A stretch of DNA of 64,000 bases from Acanthamoeba castellanii str. Neff (lineage: Eukaryota; Discosea; Longamoebia; Acanthamoebidae): positions 1 to 64,000 of the forward strand of contig NW_004457431.1 in assembly GCF_000313135.1 (NCBI RefSeq). The letters are read 5' to 3'. The notes beneath the pieces were generated by a model, which saw nothing but the letters and a program-made list of their open reading frames with translations, had not been told where the DNA came from and did no database searches. Shown in pieces: positions 40,643-53,277 of this stretch. Position numbers and translations under genes: made by a program. The first letter of the stretch is position 1. The number at the start of each line of letters is the position of its first letter.

Positions 40643-43600
40643 ATGGAAGCGGCATCGTCGATCAGGGCGTCGATGGTGATGATGGCGGTGTGGGTGTGCC
40701 TGGTCCTGCTTCTGGGCACGGGCCGAGCAGCCTCGCAGAGCGTTGAATCGGTCGACCCAGGCTTGGACGCTCCCTACGCCTCCGACTACAGCCTGTCCGC
40801 CCCCAACTACACGCGCCTTGCTGGCGGTACCCCCTCCTTTGCGGCCTGGATCGCCTTTCTTTGTGGACCGCTGCTGATTCACCATCTTGCAAAAGGCTCG
40901 CGCAACAACCTCGCCAACACAGCGTGGAACGCAGGATCGACCGCTTACATTTCGAGTACGTCGCGATTAATCAAATCAATCTTACGAACCAATCTCTTGC
41001 AACACAGCATTAATCCTCATCTTTGATTTCACCCCCCATCATTCAATTAACAATCCGATTGATCGTCTGCAGCGCTGGTCCCCCACGCATATGATGATGG
41101 GATCAGCGCCCCAGCCAGGTACTCCTGCCCCCCCGGGGTCTCCTTGTCCTTCTTTCACTGACGACTTGTCTGTGGTGCAGGCCAGACGGCCCCAACGCGC
41201 GCCTGGTCAGCAACAAGCTCTTCTCGCGGCTCGCCAGTACGGACCTTGCCCCCCCCCGCCGCATTACAGCTAACTCTAACACCTCCTCTCCTTCTCTTGA
41301 ACAGAGTCCAACAAGCTGCTCACCAACGATCTGCAAACGATCTGGGGCCAGCTCATCGTGCTCGACGTCTGCAACACCCTGCGAGGTACCTCCACCCACC
41401 CTTCTTTTCTGGCCCAGGCCTGGCCCAACTGCCTTGTATCAACGTGACGCGTGTTGTGTCCGAACAAAGGGCCGAATTTGCTTGGTGCGCAGTACACCGC
41501 GTTGAGGGGAGGCCGCAACTACTCCATAGAACACTTTGGCGTCCCCATTCCCACCGGTACAGAACCTTCGCATCGGGGGCACATCGCTCGAGTACCAACA
41601 CACCGGCTGACGCTTCTGTTGATGTGGTGCGGCGTGATGTGGTCTGTGCCAGACGACGTGTTTCTGAACCCGTATGCCGAGGAAGACCTGGAGTGCGCGG
41701 TGGAGCGCTCGGCGCCCTACCCGCCCACCATGGACGTCGGGCAAGTCCGCCAGCAGATGATGGACATCACCGGCTGGATCGACGCCGGCTGGCTCTACGG
41801 GTACACACAGTAGTGTCGTTGGTCGTTGGTCGTTGGTCGTGTCGTGTTGTGTGACTCACACACGCGGCGATGACCACAGCACTTCTGGCAAGAACGGTGC
41901 TGGGCCATTCTCCTGGGCGCAGATCCGCGAAGACAGCGGCGTATCGTGCAAGCTGAACAACGCCAAGTGGATGGCGCCCTCTCTGGTGCGTCCAAACTTA
42001 TGCAACAATTGGTCGTTGTCGGCTTTCTCTGTCTGCCGAGCAGACGCGCCTGTGAGTGTGCGGTGTATCTGTCGCTGCTGACACACACACATCACACCCA
42101 CAACACCGCACAGTTCGGTCTGCATTTCACGCCCGATTCGGGAACGACGCCCATCTGGAAGATGAGAGGTGACCTGCGTACCAACAAAACGCCCGATCTC
42201 ATTTCACTTACCGAGGTTGGTTCATCCCTCTTCTCCACTCTGTGCGTGCGCGCGCGACGGTGTATGTTGCGGTGATGTGCCGTGTGCCCTTGCGTGCGCA
42301 ATGAAACACCAACCTTGGCGAGGGGCCAAAACAAAAGGTGTTTGGTCTCGAGCACAACCGCCTGTGCGACGAATTCGCCGCGGCCCACCCCGAATGGGAT
42401 CAGGAACGGCTCTTCCACGAATCTCGCAAATGGTACCCCCGCCTCTCCACCACGTTTCGCAATCTTCTCCACCAACCACCACCCACCACCCACCACCCAC
42501 CACCCACCACCCACCATCGTCGTCGTCGTCTACTCAACGACAATGCGGACACTCTTGGAAAAAACAGGGTCATCGCCTACCTGCAGAAGATTTCCACTCG
42601 CGAATGGCTGGCTGCGGAGATGGGCTCCCCCCTCAACTCCACCCACTACAGCTTGTGTATAGGCCTACAGATCCTACCACCCCTCTACTGGTTGTTTCCT
42701 CACCCCCTTCACATACTCACCAAACCTCACAGACGGCTACGACGCCACGGTCGACCCGAGGATAGAGAATTTCTTCTGCTCCGTCGCCTTCCGCTATGGA
42801 CACTCACAGGTGTCGTGCGTGTGTCGTGTGTGTGTGCGTGTATGTGTGTCGTGTCGTGTGATTAACCAAGTTGTATTTGCACACGTGCAGGTGAATTCCC
42901 ACATTCCTCTGCTCAACGATGACTACCAGGAAAGCGAACTGGGCAATGTCCTCGTGCGGGACTGGTATTTGTACGTCATTGCCCCATCCCATGCCTTGCC
43001 AATGTTGAATGTGAATGTGGGAGAGAGCTAATGTCAGAGCATTTTCACTGAATTCAATCAGCGCCACCAAGAAGATGATGGACCTGGACATGGCCCCGTC
43101 CCTCCTGCGCGGCCTTACGGTCACCCGCCAGGGCCTTGTCGACACCTCATTTGTCGATGATCTGTACGTTACTTTCCACTTAGCGTTGTGCACAATTCAG
43201 ATTAGATAGACTTATCATGTAGATATATGATAGATATATGATAGATATCTGTGAAATCTAATAGTAATGTTGTGCACACGTGTCCACAGCCGCAACTACA
43301 TGTTCTCGTCGGTGGCGTTCACCCAGTTCCAACAACAGGAAGCGTGCCCGGACTTGGCCGCAACCAACATTCAACGCGGCCGGTACGCCAACGCGCTCCT
43401 CTCATAGTGCTGCCCGCGGGGCGCCCTGGAGACACTCACTCGCACACACCCTCGCCGCGGCGCAGCGATCACGGCATGCCAAACTACAACGCGGCGCGTG
43501 AGGCGGTCGGCCTGGATCCCGTCGACGCCTGGAGCGATCTCATTTCCGACGCCGAACTCCTCGTACGCCCCCGCCTCCCCGCCCCGCCGTTCTATCGAAA

Positions 43601-45224
43601 AGAAAGTTCTCTACCTACCCACATACGAGACCCTGGAGAGGCTCACAAGCATTGTATCGCTCGAATTTCCTCTCTCTCACACTTTACACAGGCCCTCGTC
43701 GAGTCGCTCTACCCGGATGGCCCGGACTCGGCCGACCCGTATGTGGGCGGCCTCCTCGAAGGTATATCCCCAGGCCGCACCTCTCCTAACGCCCCTTTGG
43801 TTGCTGTTGTTGTCGTTGTCGTCGTGGTCGTCGTTGTTGTTCTCATTGCGGCATGTTCCACAGAGCACGTCCCCGGAGCGGCTGTTGGAGCTCTCTTCCG
43901 AGCAGTCGTCATGAACCAGGTACGCGTGCGTGTCGCGCCATTTGTTGGTGTTGGGGAGGTGTTGTGTCGTGTTGCGTGTCGTGTCGTGTCGTGTGTGCTA
44001 AGACGCACATTGCCCCAATGTGTTCAGTTCGAACGACTGCGCAACGGCGATCGTTTCTGGTACGAACGAAAGGGCATGTTCTCTGCCAACGAATTGACTC
44101 AGATCTACCAAACGGTGCGCTGTCCTTGCCCCCCACCACCACATTCCACAACGCATTCCACAACACAAGCCCTGTCTTTGCGCGCATTCCTGTTCTCACC
44201 GGGAATCGGCGATGTGGGTCGTGTGGCTGATCATTTAAACCACACCGTGCGGTGGACGACCAGACTCTCATGGACATCGTCAACCGCAACATGAACGTCA
44301 GCAAGTGGGGTACCGTGCCCGGCGACACCTTCTTCCTCCGGCAGCGCTACCTCGCCAACATCGGTACGTTGATCATGCGTGTGCGTGTGCGTGTGCGGTG
44401 GTGCGTGTGCGGTGGTGCGTGTGCGGTGGTGCGTGTGCGTGTGCCGAAGCTCAAATCGCCGGTGCGGTCTCGATGCAGGAGGCGACCAGTTCTTCTCGGG
44501 ACTGGGCGACTACGATCACTTTGTGGAGCTGTCCCCGGCCTACCGCCTGTCATGGACGCCCAGAGTGGCCAGCAACGAAATCGACCTCATGATCCAGGTA
44601 CCATTCATTTTTCATCGCACACGCACGCACGCGCACGCACACGCACACGCACGCACTGATCGTGTTCTCTGTGCAGTGCCGTACCAGCGGATGGGTCGGT
44701 GTGGGTTTCAGCCCGGACAACGGCACCATGAAGAATGGCGACATCGTCGTGTGCTACCGGTCGGAGGATTATGGCTGGCAATTCCTTGATGCCTACGCCC
44801 TCGACGTCGGTGTGCCCACGGCCGACTCCACTTTGCCCGGCGGCACCAGCGACTTGAGCCAAACCTCCGGCACCTACGCCGATGGTGTCGTTACCTGCAA
44901 GTTTACCCGGTGCGTAAGTGTGCGGTGATGTGTGCGGTGTGTGTGCGGTGTGTGTGCGCGCACGCGCGCGCCCGTGCAAAGCTTGTGGTCTGAACGTCTG
45001 TGATTGCAGAAAGATCAATTCAGGAGACCAGTGGGACAAGGTGATCGGCGAGGGCTTCGTGAAGGTCATCTTTGCGTTCCACCCGACGTCCAACGAGCTC
45101 ATCTACCACGGACCCACGCGTTCCTCCGCCGCGCGCCTCAACCTCCTCAACACCTGCATCGGCCCCAGCTGCCTGGTCACCACCTCCTCCAGCGACACCG
45201 GTACACTCCCGCCACACACTCCCG

Positions 45225-45306
<82 letters not shown>

Positions 45307-48071
45307 CCGCACACGCACACGCACACGCACACACACATTGCTGATGAGTTGTTTTGTTGTAGCGGCGGTGGTGGGCGGCGTGGTGGGCGGCGTGGGCGGC
45401 CTGCTGCTGCTTCTGCTGTTGGTGCTGGTGGCCATCTTCTTCCTGCTGCTGGCCCGCCGGAAGAAGAAGGAGGAGAAGCTGCGCCTGGCCGAGCAGTGGT
45501 CCGACGAGGAGACCGACACGGAGATGGACGAATTCTCGGGCTCGGAGTCGAGCATGCTCCATTCGTCGGCGGCGGGCATGGCCATCCGCCGGCTCTCCAT
45601 CACCGACCTCGAGACCTCCAACATCTCCTTCGAACCCCAGGTCAGTCGACTAGCCTGCGCCCCCACTATCGCACGCGTACGTCACAGTCTTGTCTGACAA
45701 CCGCACACGACACGACACGACACACGCGCACCGCACACACAACATCGCACTACACGACACGACACGCGACACGACACACGATACAGGTGCTGATGTTCGG
45801 TCTGGGCAACAACGACAAGTGTCCGGTGGACAAGGAGGTGAGCGATGAGTTTGTGATCACCAACCACGGACCGACGCGCAAGTTCACCTTCTTCGTGCCC
45901 GCCGAGAACGAGAAGTTCACCTGCCGCCTCTACCCCGGTTCCGGCGTCATCAAATCGGTACAGCACCAAACCGCACACACTACCGCACACACCACACACC
46001 GCACGCGCCACCGCACGACACACGCTGAAGCGACCAATGTTGATGTGCCACGCAGGGCAAGAGTGTGACGATCAACGTGCATGTGGTGCTGCTGATGACG
46101 ACGGACATCGAGCGCAAGATCCGATTCGATGTGGAGGGCCTCGGCTCCTACCTCATCTCCATCAAGCTCGTCGGCGAACTCTCCACCAAGCTCGACCCCG
46201 ACGACATCGACATGCTCCAGCCCCCCATCGGTTCGCACACACCGCACACGACACGACACGACACGACACGACACGACCAACGACACGACACGACCAACGA
46301 CACGACCAACGACCAACGACACGACCAACGACATGTGGCTGAAATTCTTCCGAAACGAAACCATCATAGGCCAGGGCTCGTTCGGCACGGTGTTCAAGGC
46401 CAACTACCGCGGACAGGAGGTGGCGGCCAAGCTGCTCAACTCCCAAATGGACAAGCGCCTCATCGCCGAGTTCCACCGGTGCGCCGCCGCCGCCACCTTA
46501 ATCAAAAGCGTGCCACACGTCGCCAGCCGCCTTAACTACTACTACGCCACCTTAACTCATGACTGGGAGACCACGACAGGGAGGTGGACATGATGACGCG
46601 GCTGCGGTGCCCGTGGGTGATCAACTTTGTCGGGGCGTCGTTCGTGCCCAACAAGATCTGCCTCGTGACCGAGCTCTGCACGCTGGGCTCGGTGGGCGAC
46701 GTCATCTTCTCGCAGCGCAACTTCAACTACCTCCTCGTCCTCAAGTTCGCCATGGACATGGCCAAGGCCATCTCCTTCCTCCACACGTACGTCTCCAACG
46801 CTGTGTGGCAGCCTCAGCTCAACACTGACACGTCATCGCGTGTCGTGCGTCGTGTGTCGTGTGTGTCGTGTGTGTCATGTGTGTCATGTGTGTCGTGTGT
46901 CGTAGGAACCGAGTGTTGCACAGGGACATTAAGCCGGACAATTTCCTGATTGTGGCGCTCTCTTCCAAGGCCCCCGTCTCGTGCAAGATCGCCGACTTTG
47001 GTACTTCCAGGTACGCACACACGACACTCGATGACGACACGACACGACACGACACGCACGGCTTACGATGTGTGCGGTGGTGCAGGTCGATCCAGCAGGC
47101 GCAGGAGTTCTTCAACCACACGGCCGCGCTGGGCACGCCCATCTACATGGCCCCCGAGATCCTGGACCACAAGCCCTACTCGGCCAAGGTCGACGTCTAC
47201 TCCTTTGCCATCGTCCTCTGGGTTCTCTACACCAGGCACGCCCACCCCACTCACCGCACACACCCAATCGCACACGCACACACTCTACCGCACACACCGC
47301 ACACGCGCGACCGCACACACCGCACACGCGCTCATGTGGGCGGTTGGTGTGCAGGAGGGAGCCGTACACGGAGATGAAGCGGGCGTGGGACATCCCGAAG
47401 GCGGTGCTCAAGGGCTCCCGGCCGCCCATCCCCGACCACTGTCCGCGGCCCTTCGCCGACCTCATCATCCAATGCTGGGCTCAGGACGCCGCCGACAGGT
47501 TCGCTTCACCGCACACGCACACACGACACGACACACGCACACATTGTAACACGACACGACACGACACGCGCAGGCCGGAGATGGCGGATGTGGTGACGCA
47601 GCTGGAGAAGCTGTTCGAGGAGGAGAAGGCGCTGAAGGGCGACCGCGACGAGGCGGGCGCGGGCAAGAAGGGCGCCGGCGCCAAGAAGCCGTCGGACCGG
47701 GCGCAGACGGCGCGCGGGCATGACGACGACGCGGCCGACGACTCGGACGAGCCCGCGGCCGAGGAGATCCGCACCGGCACCTGGGCCGGCGGCCGCAAGG
47801 GCATCGCCCTCGACGACTCCCCCGCCGTACGCCCGCCTGCGCGTGTCGCCTCGCGTGTCGTGTCGTGTCGTGTGCGGTGCTGAGGAATGTGAGAAATGTG
47901 TGTGAGTTGCAGGAGAGGGAGGAGAGTAGTTCGAGCGGGAGCAGCTCGAGCGATGAGGGGGAGTACGAGGAGGGGAGCGTCAAGGGCAAGGTGCAGAAGA
48001 AGCTGGCCTCGTCGATCAAGGGCAAGGGCAAGGAGAAGAAGGACAAGCGCAACTACACCGGCGGCTTCTAG
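40643..48071 (+). CDS. receptor kinase with haem-peroxidase and DOMON ectodomain
   Basis: I can join 33 exons without a stop into 1,369 residues. N-terminal signal peptide (VWVCLVLLLGTGRA). Animal-type haem peroxidase domain, about residues 60-560: SRNNLANTAWNAGS, WGQLIVLDVCN, DITGWIDAGWLYG, GLEHNRLCDE, AFRYGHSQ (proximal His), IQRGRDHGMPNYN, RLRNGDRFWYE. DOMON domain about 615-760 (SGWVGVGFSPDNGTM). One transmembrane helix about 787-817, then KKKEEK. Cytosolic MSP/ASH-like beta-sandwich about 880-990 (KCPVDKEVSDEFVITNHG). Kinase about 990-1260 with GQGSFGTVFKA, EVAAKLL, HRDIKPDN, DFGTSR and MAPEIL, all catalytic residues present; then a Ser/Asp/Glu and Lys-rich tail. The distal His is replaced by Leu. 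Key joins: TM exon 45363-45640, kinase entry 46230 to 46370. A type I receptor sensing haem, redox state or a ligand is inferred. Confidence 0.9.
45229..45304 (+). repeat. (CA)n microsatellite in an intron of the receptor kinase gene
   Basis: About 38 uninterrupted dinucleotide units within the intron 45201-45362, immediately before the exon that encodes the transmembrane helix. Confidence 0.97.
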
Positions 48072-48220
48072 AGGACACCGCACACGCACCGCACACGCCG
48101 CGCACACGCCGCGCATAGAGCATCTATGGCACACGACACGACACGATACCGCACGCACGACGCACGACACGCGCGATACCGCATCGCGAACGAAAGACAG
48201 AAAAAAGGAGTTCATTATTA

Positions 48221-50797
48221 TTATTGGCTGTTTTCGGGGACGCGCTCCATGTCCTGCGTCAGGAACGACCCGTGGTTCATCAGCGCACCGATCCAATCTT
48301 GCTTGTCTGCACACCGCACACGCACACACCGCACACACCGCACACACCGCACACACCGCACACACCGCACACACCGCACGACACACGCCCGCCGCACACG
48401 CAGAGTTTAGGAGGCGAGATGGTGAGAGGGGGGAGAGGGGGGGGCGTACCCTCTTCAGAGTCGGTGTAGAGGTACCACTCGCGGGCCGGGGTGGAGATGG
48501 TGAAGCTGGTCCGGGCCGCCGGGTCTTCGGTGACGGCGGAGAACTTGAGGTCGATCTTGCCCTTGGCCTTGGTGTCCTGCGTGGTGGTGTAGTAGTAGAG
48601 GGTCGAGTCCTTGAGCACGAACCACCGCGTGCGCCACGACATGGGCCCGGTCTGGCCCTTCTTCTGCATCCACCCCGTCTTGGTCGGCTTCGACACGCTC
48701 GCCACCGACTCGCTCTGCCACCACCGCCACCAGATGAGGGGGCGGGTTGGAGGGGGCGGGAGGGGGCGGGAGGGGCTGGAGGGGGCGGGCGGGGCTGGAG
48801 GGGCGTACTCGGCACAGCATTTGGGAGCGTTTGACCCAGGTGACGTTGAAGGTGGCCGGAAGCTCCTGCAGCCACGGCTCGCCGTCGATCTTACACGGCA
48901 GCGGCGGCGAGTCGGGCTTGTACGTAATCTCCACCGACTTGCCCTGCGCTATCCTGCATATCGCACACGCCCACCGCACACACCGCATGAACCGCACACG
49001 CCCACCGCACGCGCCGAACCGATGGTGAGAAATGGCGGCGTGTTGGGACGCGAGGGAGCGCGGACGTACCGCACGCCGGTGGCGAGGCCGGCGCCGATTT
49101 GGCTGAAATGGAACACGCTCCGGATGCCGATCAGCTCCAACTGCCCGTCGTTCATCGACACCACATCGAATCGCTGTGTGTCGTGTCGTGTCGTGTCGTG
49201 TCGTGTCGTGTCGTGTCGTGTCGTGTCGTGTCGTGTCGTGTCGTGTCGTGTCGTGCGGCGAATGTCAGAAAAAGGAGAAGACCGTGAGAGGGGGTGGGGT
49301 GCTGCGTACGTCCTCCTTGGTGGTGCCCCACAGGTTGAGGCCTCCGGCGTAGGAGGGCAGGTTGAGCAGAATGAGGCCCTCGATCTCCGGCAACGGCACC
49401 GGGATCCCGTCCACCTGCGCTCACCACGTCAGCCCGCGTTGAAGGGGGCTGAAGGGGGCGGGCGGGGGCGGGTGGGGGCTGGAGGGGGCGGGCGTACGGA
49501 GAGCTCGAGGATTTTGTCGAGGGTGGCGGAGGCGAAGAAGGGGGCGCTGATGGCGTCGGTGAGCATGGCCTTGGCGCCGAGGCCGGCGTACCACAGCTTG
49601 TTGATGCCCCGCGTGGCGAACAGGAACGGCGACCCCTCGCGCTTCTTGTGGAAGTCCAGCGCCACACGCGCGTCCGCGAACCCTGCGTGCGTGCGCACAC
49701 GCCCACCGCACACGGGTGAGCCGATGGGCGCGCACGGTATGTGCGGCGAGCGTGTGCAGTGGGCGTGTGCGGTGGGCGTGTGTTACCGAGGGAGAGGTAG
49801 TTGTTCATGCAGTGCTCCTGGGTCTCGGTGGTATCGCCGCTCTGCGGGTCCACCGTGTTGATCTGCACCTGCCATCTGTACTCCCGCAATCAGCGCGTGC
49901 GGTGTGCGCGTGTCGTGTCGTNNNNNNNNNNNNNNNNNNNNNCGTGTCGTGTCGTGCGGCGTGTGCGGTGGAGGAGTACCGGTCGAGGTCGTTGATCTTG
50001 CTCTGGCGCACCTCCTGCAGGATGGGAGGCACCTTCTCGCCGGCGTAGCCGCCGCCCCACCCCAGCACGCGCGCTGCCCAATCCCGCACCACACGACACG
50101 ACACGACACGACACGACACGACACGACACGACACGACACGACCAACGACACGACACGACCAACGACAGGCGCGTGTAAGAACAACCGCACACGACCGACC
50201 GCACACACGGTGAGGTACCGATGTCGTTGCCGGTGCCGAGCGGCAGGACGGCGACGGGCGGGTTGGGATCGAGTCCCATCTTGTCCATCGTTTCCTGCGT
50301 CACCAGTACTCTCAGCTTTGCAGCTCTCCGTGTGCGTGTGCGTGTGCGTGTGCGGTGGTGCGCGTGTGGCGTGTGCGGTGCGTGTGTGCGTACAAGGATC
50401 CATTTGCCGGTGCCGTCGCCGCCGCACGCCAATATCTTGAGGTTGGGCAGCTCCTTGAACTTTTCCAGCCTATTATTATTAAAATGATTAATAAATAACA
50501 TTTAAATAAAGTACATTTTCCCAAATATAGATAAAATAGAAATAATATAATAATAAAAACAAATAGATAATAAAAAGGGGCGTACGCGGGGCGGGGGCCT
50601 TGGTTGTCCTCGAGGAGGTCGATGACGTGGTCGTGGGGCAGGAGGGCGCGGAACTTGGGGAGCAGGGCCGCCCCCTGCCGCCCGCCGCTCTTGCTGTTCA
50701 CGAAGACCAGCAGCGGATCCTCATGATGCTGCTCGCCACTTTGCTGTGCGTCATCTTCACCGGACTTGCCCTTGCTCGACTTGCTCGACTTGAACAT
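48221..50797 (-). CDS. diacylglycerol kinase with C-terminal PH domain
   Basis: Multi-exon minus-strand gene, start at 50797, stop at 48221. The DGK catalytic part has [14 protein letters not shown], the ATP-binding [14 protein letters not shown] and [12 protein letters not shown]. The accessory domain has [40 protein letters not shown] and [14 protein letters not shown] domain closes the protein ([47 protein letters not shown]). The usual second Gly of GGDGTVGW is Lys here. The enzyme would phosphorylate diacylglycerol to phosphatidate at membranes, with the PH domain guiding localisation. DGKs without C1 domains but with PH are uncommon. Introns carry pentamer repeats and an assembly gap. 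It is tail-to-tail with the receptor kinase gene (149 bp apart). Confidence 0.9.
49177..49254 (+). repeat. (GTGTC)n pentamer repeat in a DGK intron
   Basis: About fifteen near-perfect pentamer units written GTGTC on the plus strand; the same pentamer recurs in many introns between 43 and 56 kb. Confidence 0.95.
49922..49942. other. assembly gap (21 N)
   Basis: Undetermined bases inside a GTGTC repeat tract in a DGK intron; the true repeat length is unknown. Confidence 0.99.
50089..50168 (+). repeat. (ACACG)n pentamer repeat in a DGK intron
   Basis: Reverse-complement orientation of the same pentamer as at 49177-49254, with CCAACG interruptions near 50140-50165. Confidence 0.93.
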
Positions 50798-51051
50798 GTA
50801 TTGTCTTGTCTTGATTATTTCTGATTTATAGATTATGGATTTATATGTTTGGTGCCTTGTGTGGGTAATGGGAAGTAAAAACCCAACACACTCTTGTTTT
50901 AGTTTAAAATTATAAAATAAATTAAAGGGTTGTAATTATTTGCAGTAAAAAGAGGGCAAATAAATGACCTTCGGCGGATTTCTCTTCGCCTTTGTCGAAT
51001 TTCTTTTCCATTTCTCCTTTTTTGTTTACCTTTTTATTTTTGTACCCAAAG
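50798..51051. promoter_or_regulatory. short divergent promoter region between DGK and EIPR1 genes
   Basis: 254 bp separate the two start codons. A/T-rich (ATTATAAAATAAATTAAAG near 50908-50927), so both promoters must share this segment. Confidence 0.5.
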
Positions 51052-53029
51052 ATGTCGAGCTTCGATCCGACCACAGATGAGGCGCTGGTCTACGGCCTGC
51101 CCCTCAAGGTGCACCTTCCCTTTTGGCTCGCTCACCACTACTTCTTGTATTTATTAGAAATTGATTTATTATTTAAATCCATTTTTTTTGTTGGGGGGTG
51201 GGCGCAGGCGCGGTGTCTCGTGGCCCAGGCGGGCGAGACGGAGAAGAACTGCTTCCTCGTAGGCTCGCTCAGCCTCCGCGAGGAGAACGAGGTAACCCAC
51301 CGCACACGCCGCACACACACACACACACTACCGCACACGCCGCACGCACTCGCACGTCGCTGGAGCGCCAACCAACAATGTGGTGCGTGCGTGCCCACAC
51401 AGTTGCACCTGATCGAAGTGAAGGAAGACACGGGCCGTGACCATCTCGACGTGGCCTGCACCGGCCACTTCAGCCACCCCAAGGTGGTGCCCAGACCGCT
51501 CGTGTGTGTCATGTGTCATGTGTGCGGTGCCACCCCGTGGCTGACTCGTCATCGTGTGCCGTGCCATGCGTGTCGTGTGTGTGTGTGTGTGTGTGTGTGG
51601 TGAGTGTAGGAGATATGGCACATCGCGCCGTCGCCCTCGGACCCGCTGCTCCTCTACACCTGCTACAACACCGGTATATATTCACCACGCTATTATATTA
51701 TTTAATATTATATCATACATATTAACTGTTTATTCTTTATATCGTTATTTGTGTTGGGACATGTGCAGGCCAGAACGAGTTCCGTGCGTCGCTGTGGCGG
51801 ATCGACGACCAGACCCTGGTCGAGACCTCCCAGCTCGCCCACAGCGAAACCATCAAATGGTGCATAGCACTGCACACGACACACGACACGACACGACACG
51901 ACACGACACGACACGCGGCTGATTGTGGTGCGATGGTTGGGGGGGGGAAGTGTCCTGTGGCACCCGGTGGAGGACGAGGAGGAGAGCCGGATGGTCCTGT
52001 CGCTCGACGACAACACCATCAAGCTGTGGGACATCGAAGCCGGCGGGTCGTCGGCCAAGGAGACCGGCACCATCACCCTCGGTACGTGTGCGGTCGTGCG
52101 ATGTGTCGTGTGCGGTCGTGTGCGTGTGCGTGTGCGGTGTGTGCGCTGACTGGAAAACGAACAGGTGAGCTGCAGAGACTGACCACGGGCTGCTGGAATC
52201 CGAACAATACCAATGAAGTCGTGGCCGCCAATGACACCCGTGTCCAGGGCTGGGACCTCCGCTCCCTCAAGTACGGCGCTCCTGTCCACGCACACGCACA
52301 CGCTAACGCCGCACACGCTAACGCCGCACGGCACACGGCACAACACTCACGCAGGGAGACGTTTTCGATACCGAAGGCGCACTCGCACTTTGTGCGGGAC
52401 CTGGACTACAACCCCAACAAGCTCTACCTCATCGCCACCGGCGGCGACGACTGCTACGTCAAGTTTTGGTACACACCGCACACGCACACGCACACGACAC
52501 GACACGACACACACACACACACCACCGCACACGCACACGCACACACCGCACGCTCATATGGGGGTGCAGGGACACACGGAAGAGTCAGGAACCGTTGAAG
52601 GTGGTGAAGGGCCACTCGCACTGGGTGTGGAACGTGGAGTACAACAAGTTCCGGGACCAGCTCGTGCTGTCGTCCTCCACCGACAGCTCCGTCAACCTCT
52701 GGAAGATCGCCACCCTCTCCTCCTCGTCGGAGCCTCTCGGCATCGACGACTACCGAGACCCGGCCGACACCGCGTACGTGCCGTGTGCGGTGTGTGCGTG
52801 TGTGGTGCGTGCGTGTGCGGTGTGTGCGGTGCTGATGTGTGTTGGGTGCAGAGGGAGGGAGGACTACCTGATCAAGAGTTACGATGTGCACGAGGAGAGC
52901 GTGTACTCGGTGGCGTGGGGCTGCTACGAGGCCTCGCCCTACGTCTTCGCCTCCCTCTCCTACGACGGCCGCGTCGTCATCAACCAGGTGCCCGAAGAGG
53001 AGATCGCCCGCATTCAAGACGAGATGTAA
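51052..53029 (+). CDS. EIPR1: WD-repeat protein, EIPR1 (TSSC1) homologue
   Basis: The plus-strand exons assemble into a WD40 propeller: start MSSFDPTTDEALVYGLPLK, then CLVAQAGETEKNCFLVGSL, EIWHIAPSPSDPLLLYTCY, LWHPVEDEEESRMVLSLDD, TGCWNPNNTNEVVAANDT, HSHFVRDLDYNPNKLYLIAT, GHSHWVWNVEYNKFRDQL and HEESVYSVAWGCYEASPYV, ending EEEIARIQDEM. The order of blocks and the internal SSSTDSSVNLWK motif match EIPR1, which binds the EARP and GARP tethering complexes and acts in endosomal recycling and dense-core vesicle traffic. The intron at 52469 splits a Trp codon (TG|G) and restores FWDTRKSQEP. Introns contain CACACG/CGACA repeats. Confidence 0.93.
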
Positions 53030-53193
53030 CTGTTGTGTGTGTGTTGTTTGTTGTGTGTGGCAATAATAACCTTACATACATACTTGAGATAATATAACCT
53101 TTAGAAGCAACAAACATTCTCTTCCATTACAGTGTACTGTGTGCTTCATGATGAGGTGAGACATTGATGTGTGAGTGAGAATGGAGAGGTAGC

Positions 53194-53200
53194 AAAAAAA
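53194..53200 (-). terminator. RNA polymerase III terminator of U6
   Basis: Seven T residues on the minus strand directly after the U6 3' end. Confidence 0.85.
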
Positions 53201-53245
53201 GTTGGGTATCTTCTCGATTTTGCGTGTCATCCTTGCGCAGGGGCC

Positions 53246-53277
<32 letters not shown>

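Noticed and set aside
46237..46335. Short repeat block CGACACGACCAACG considered as a regulatory array
   Set aside because: It lies within the intron 46231-46369 of the kinase gene and matches the common intronic pentamer.
46325..46369. Separate start codon for the kinase domain (ATG before WLKFF)
   Set aside because: No acceptor precedes this ATG, and the upstream exon joins in frame at 46370 to complete the glycine-rich loop, so a kinase-only gene is less likely.
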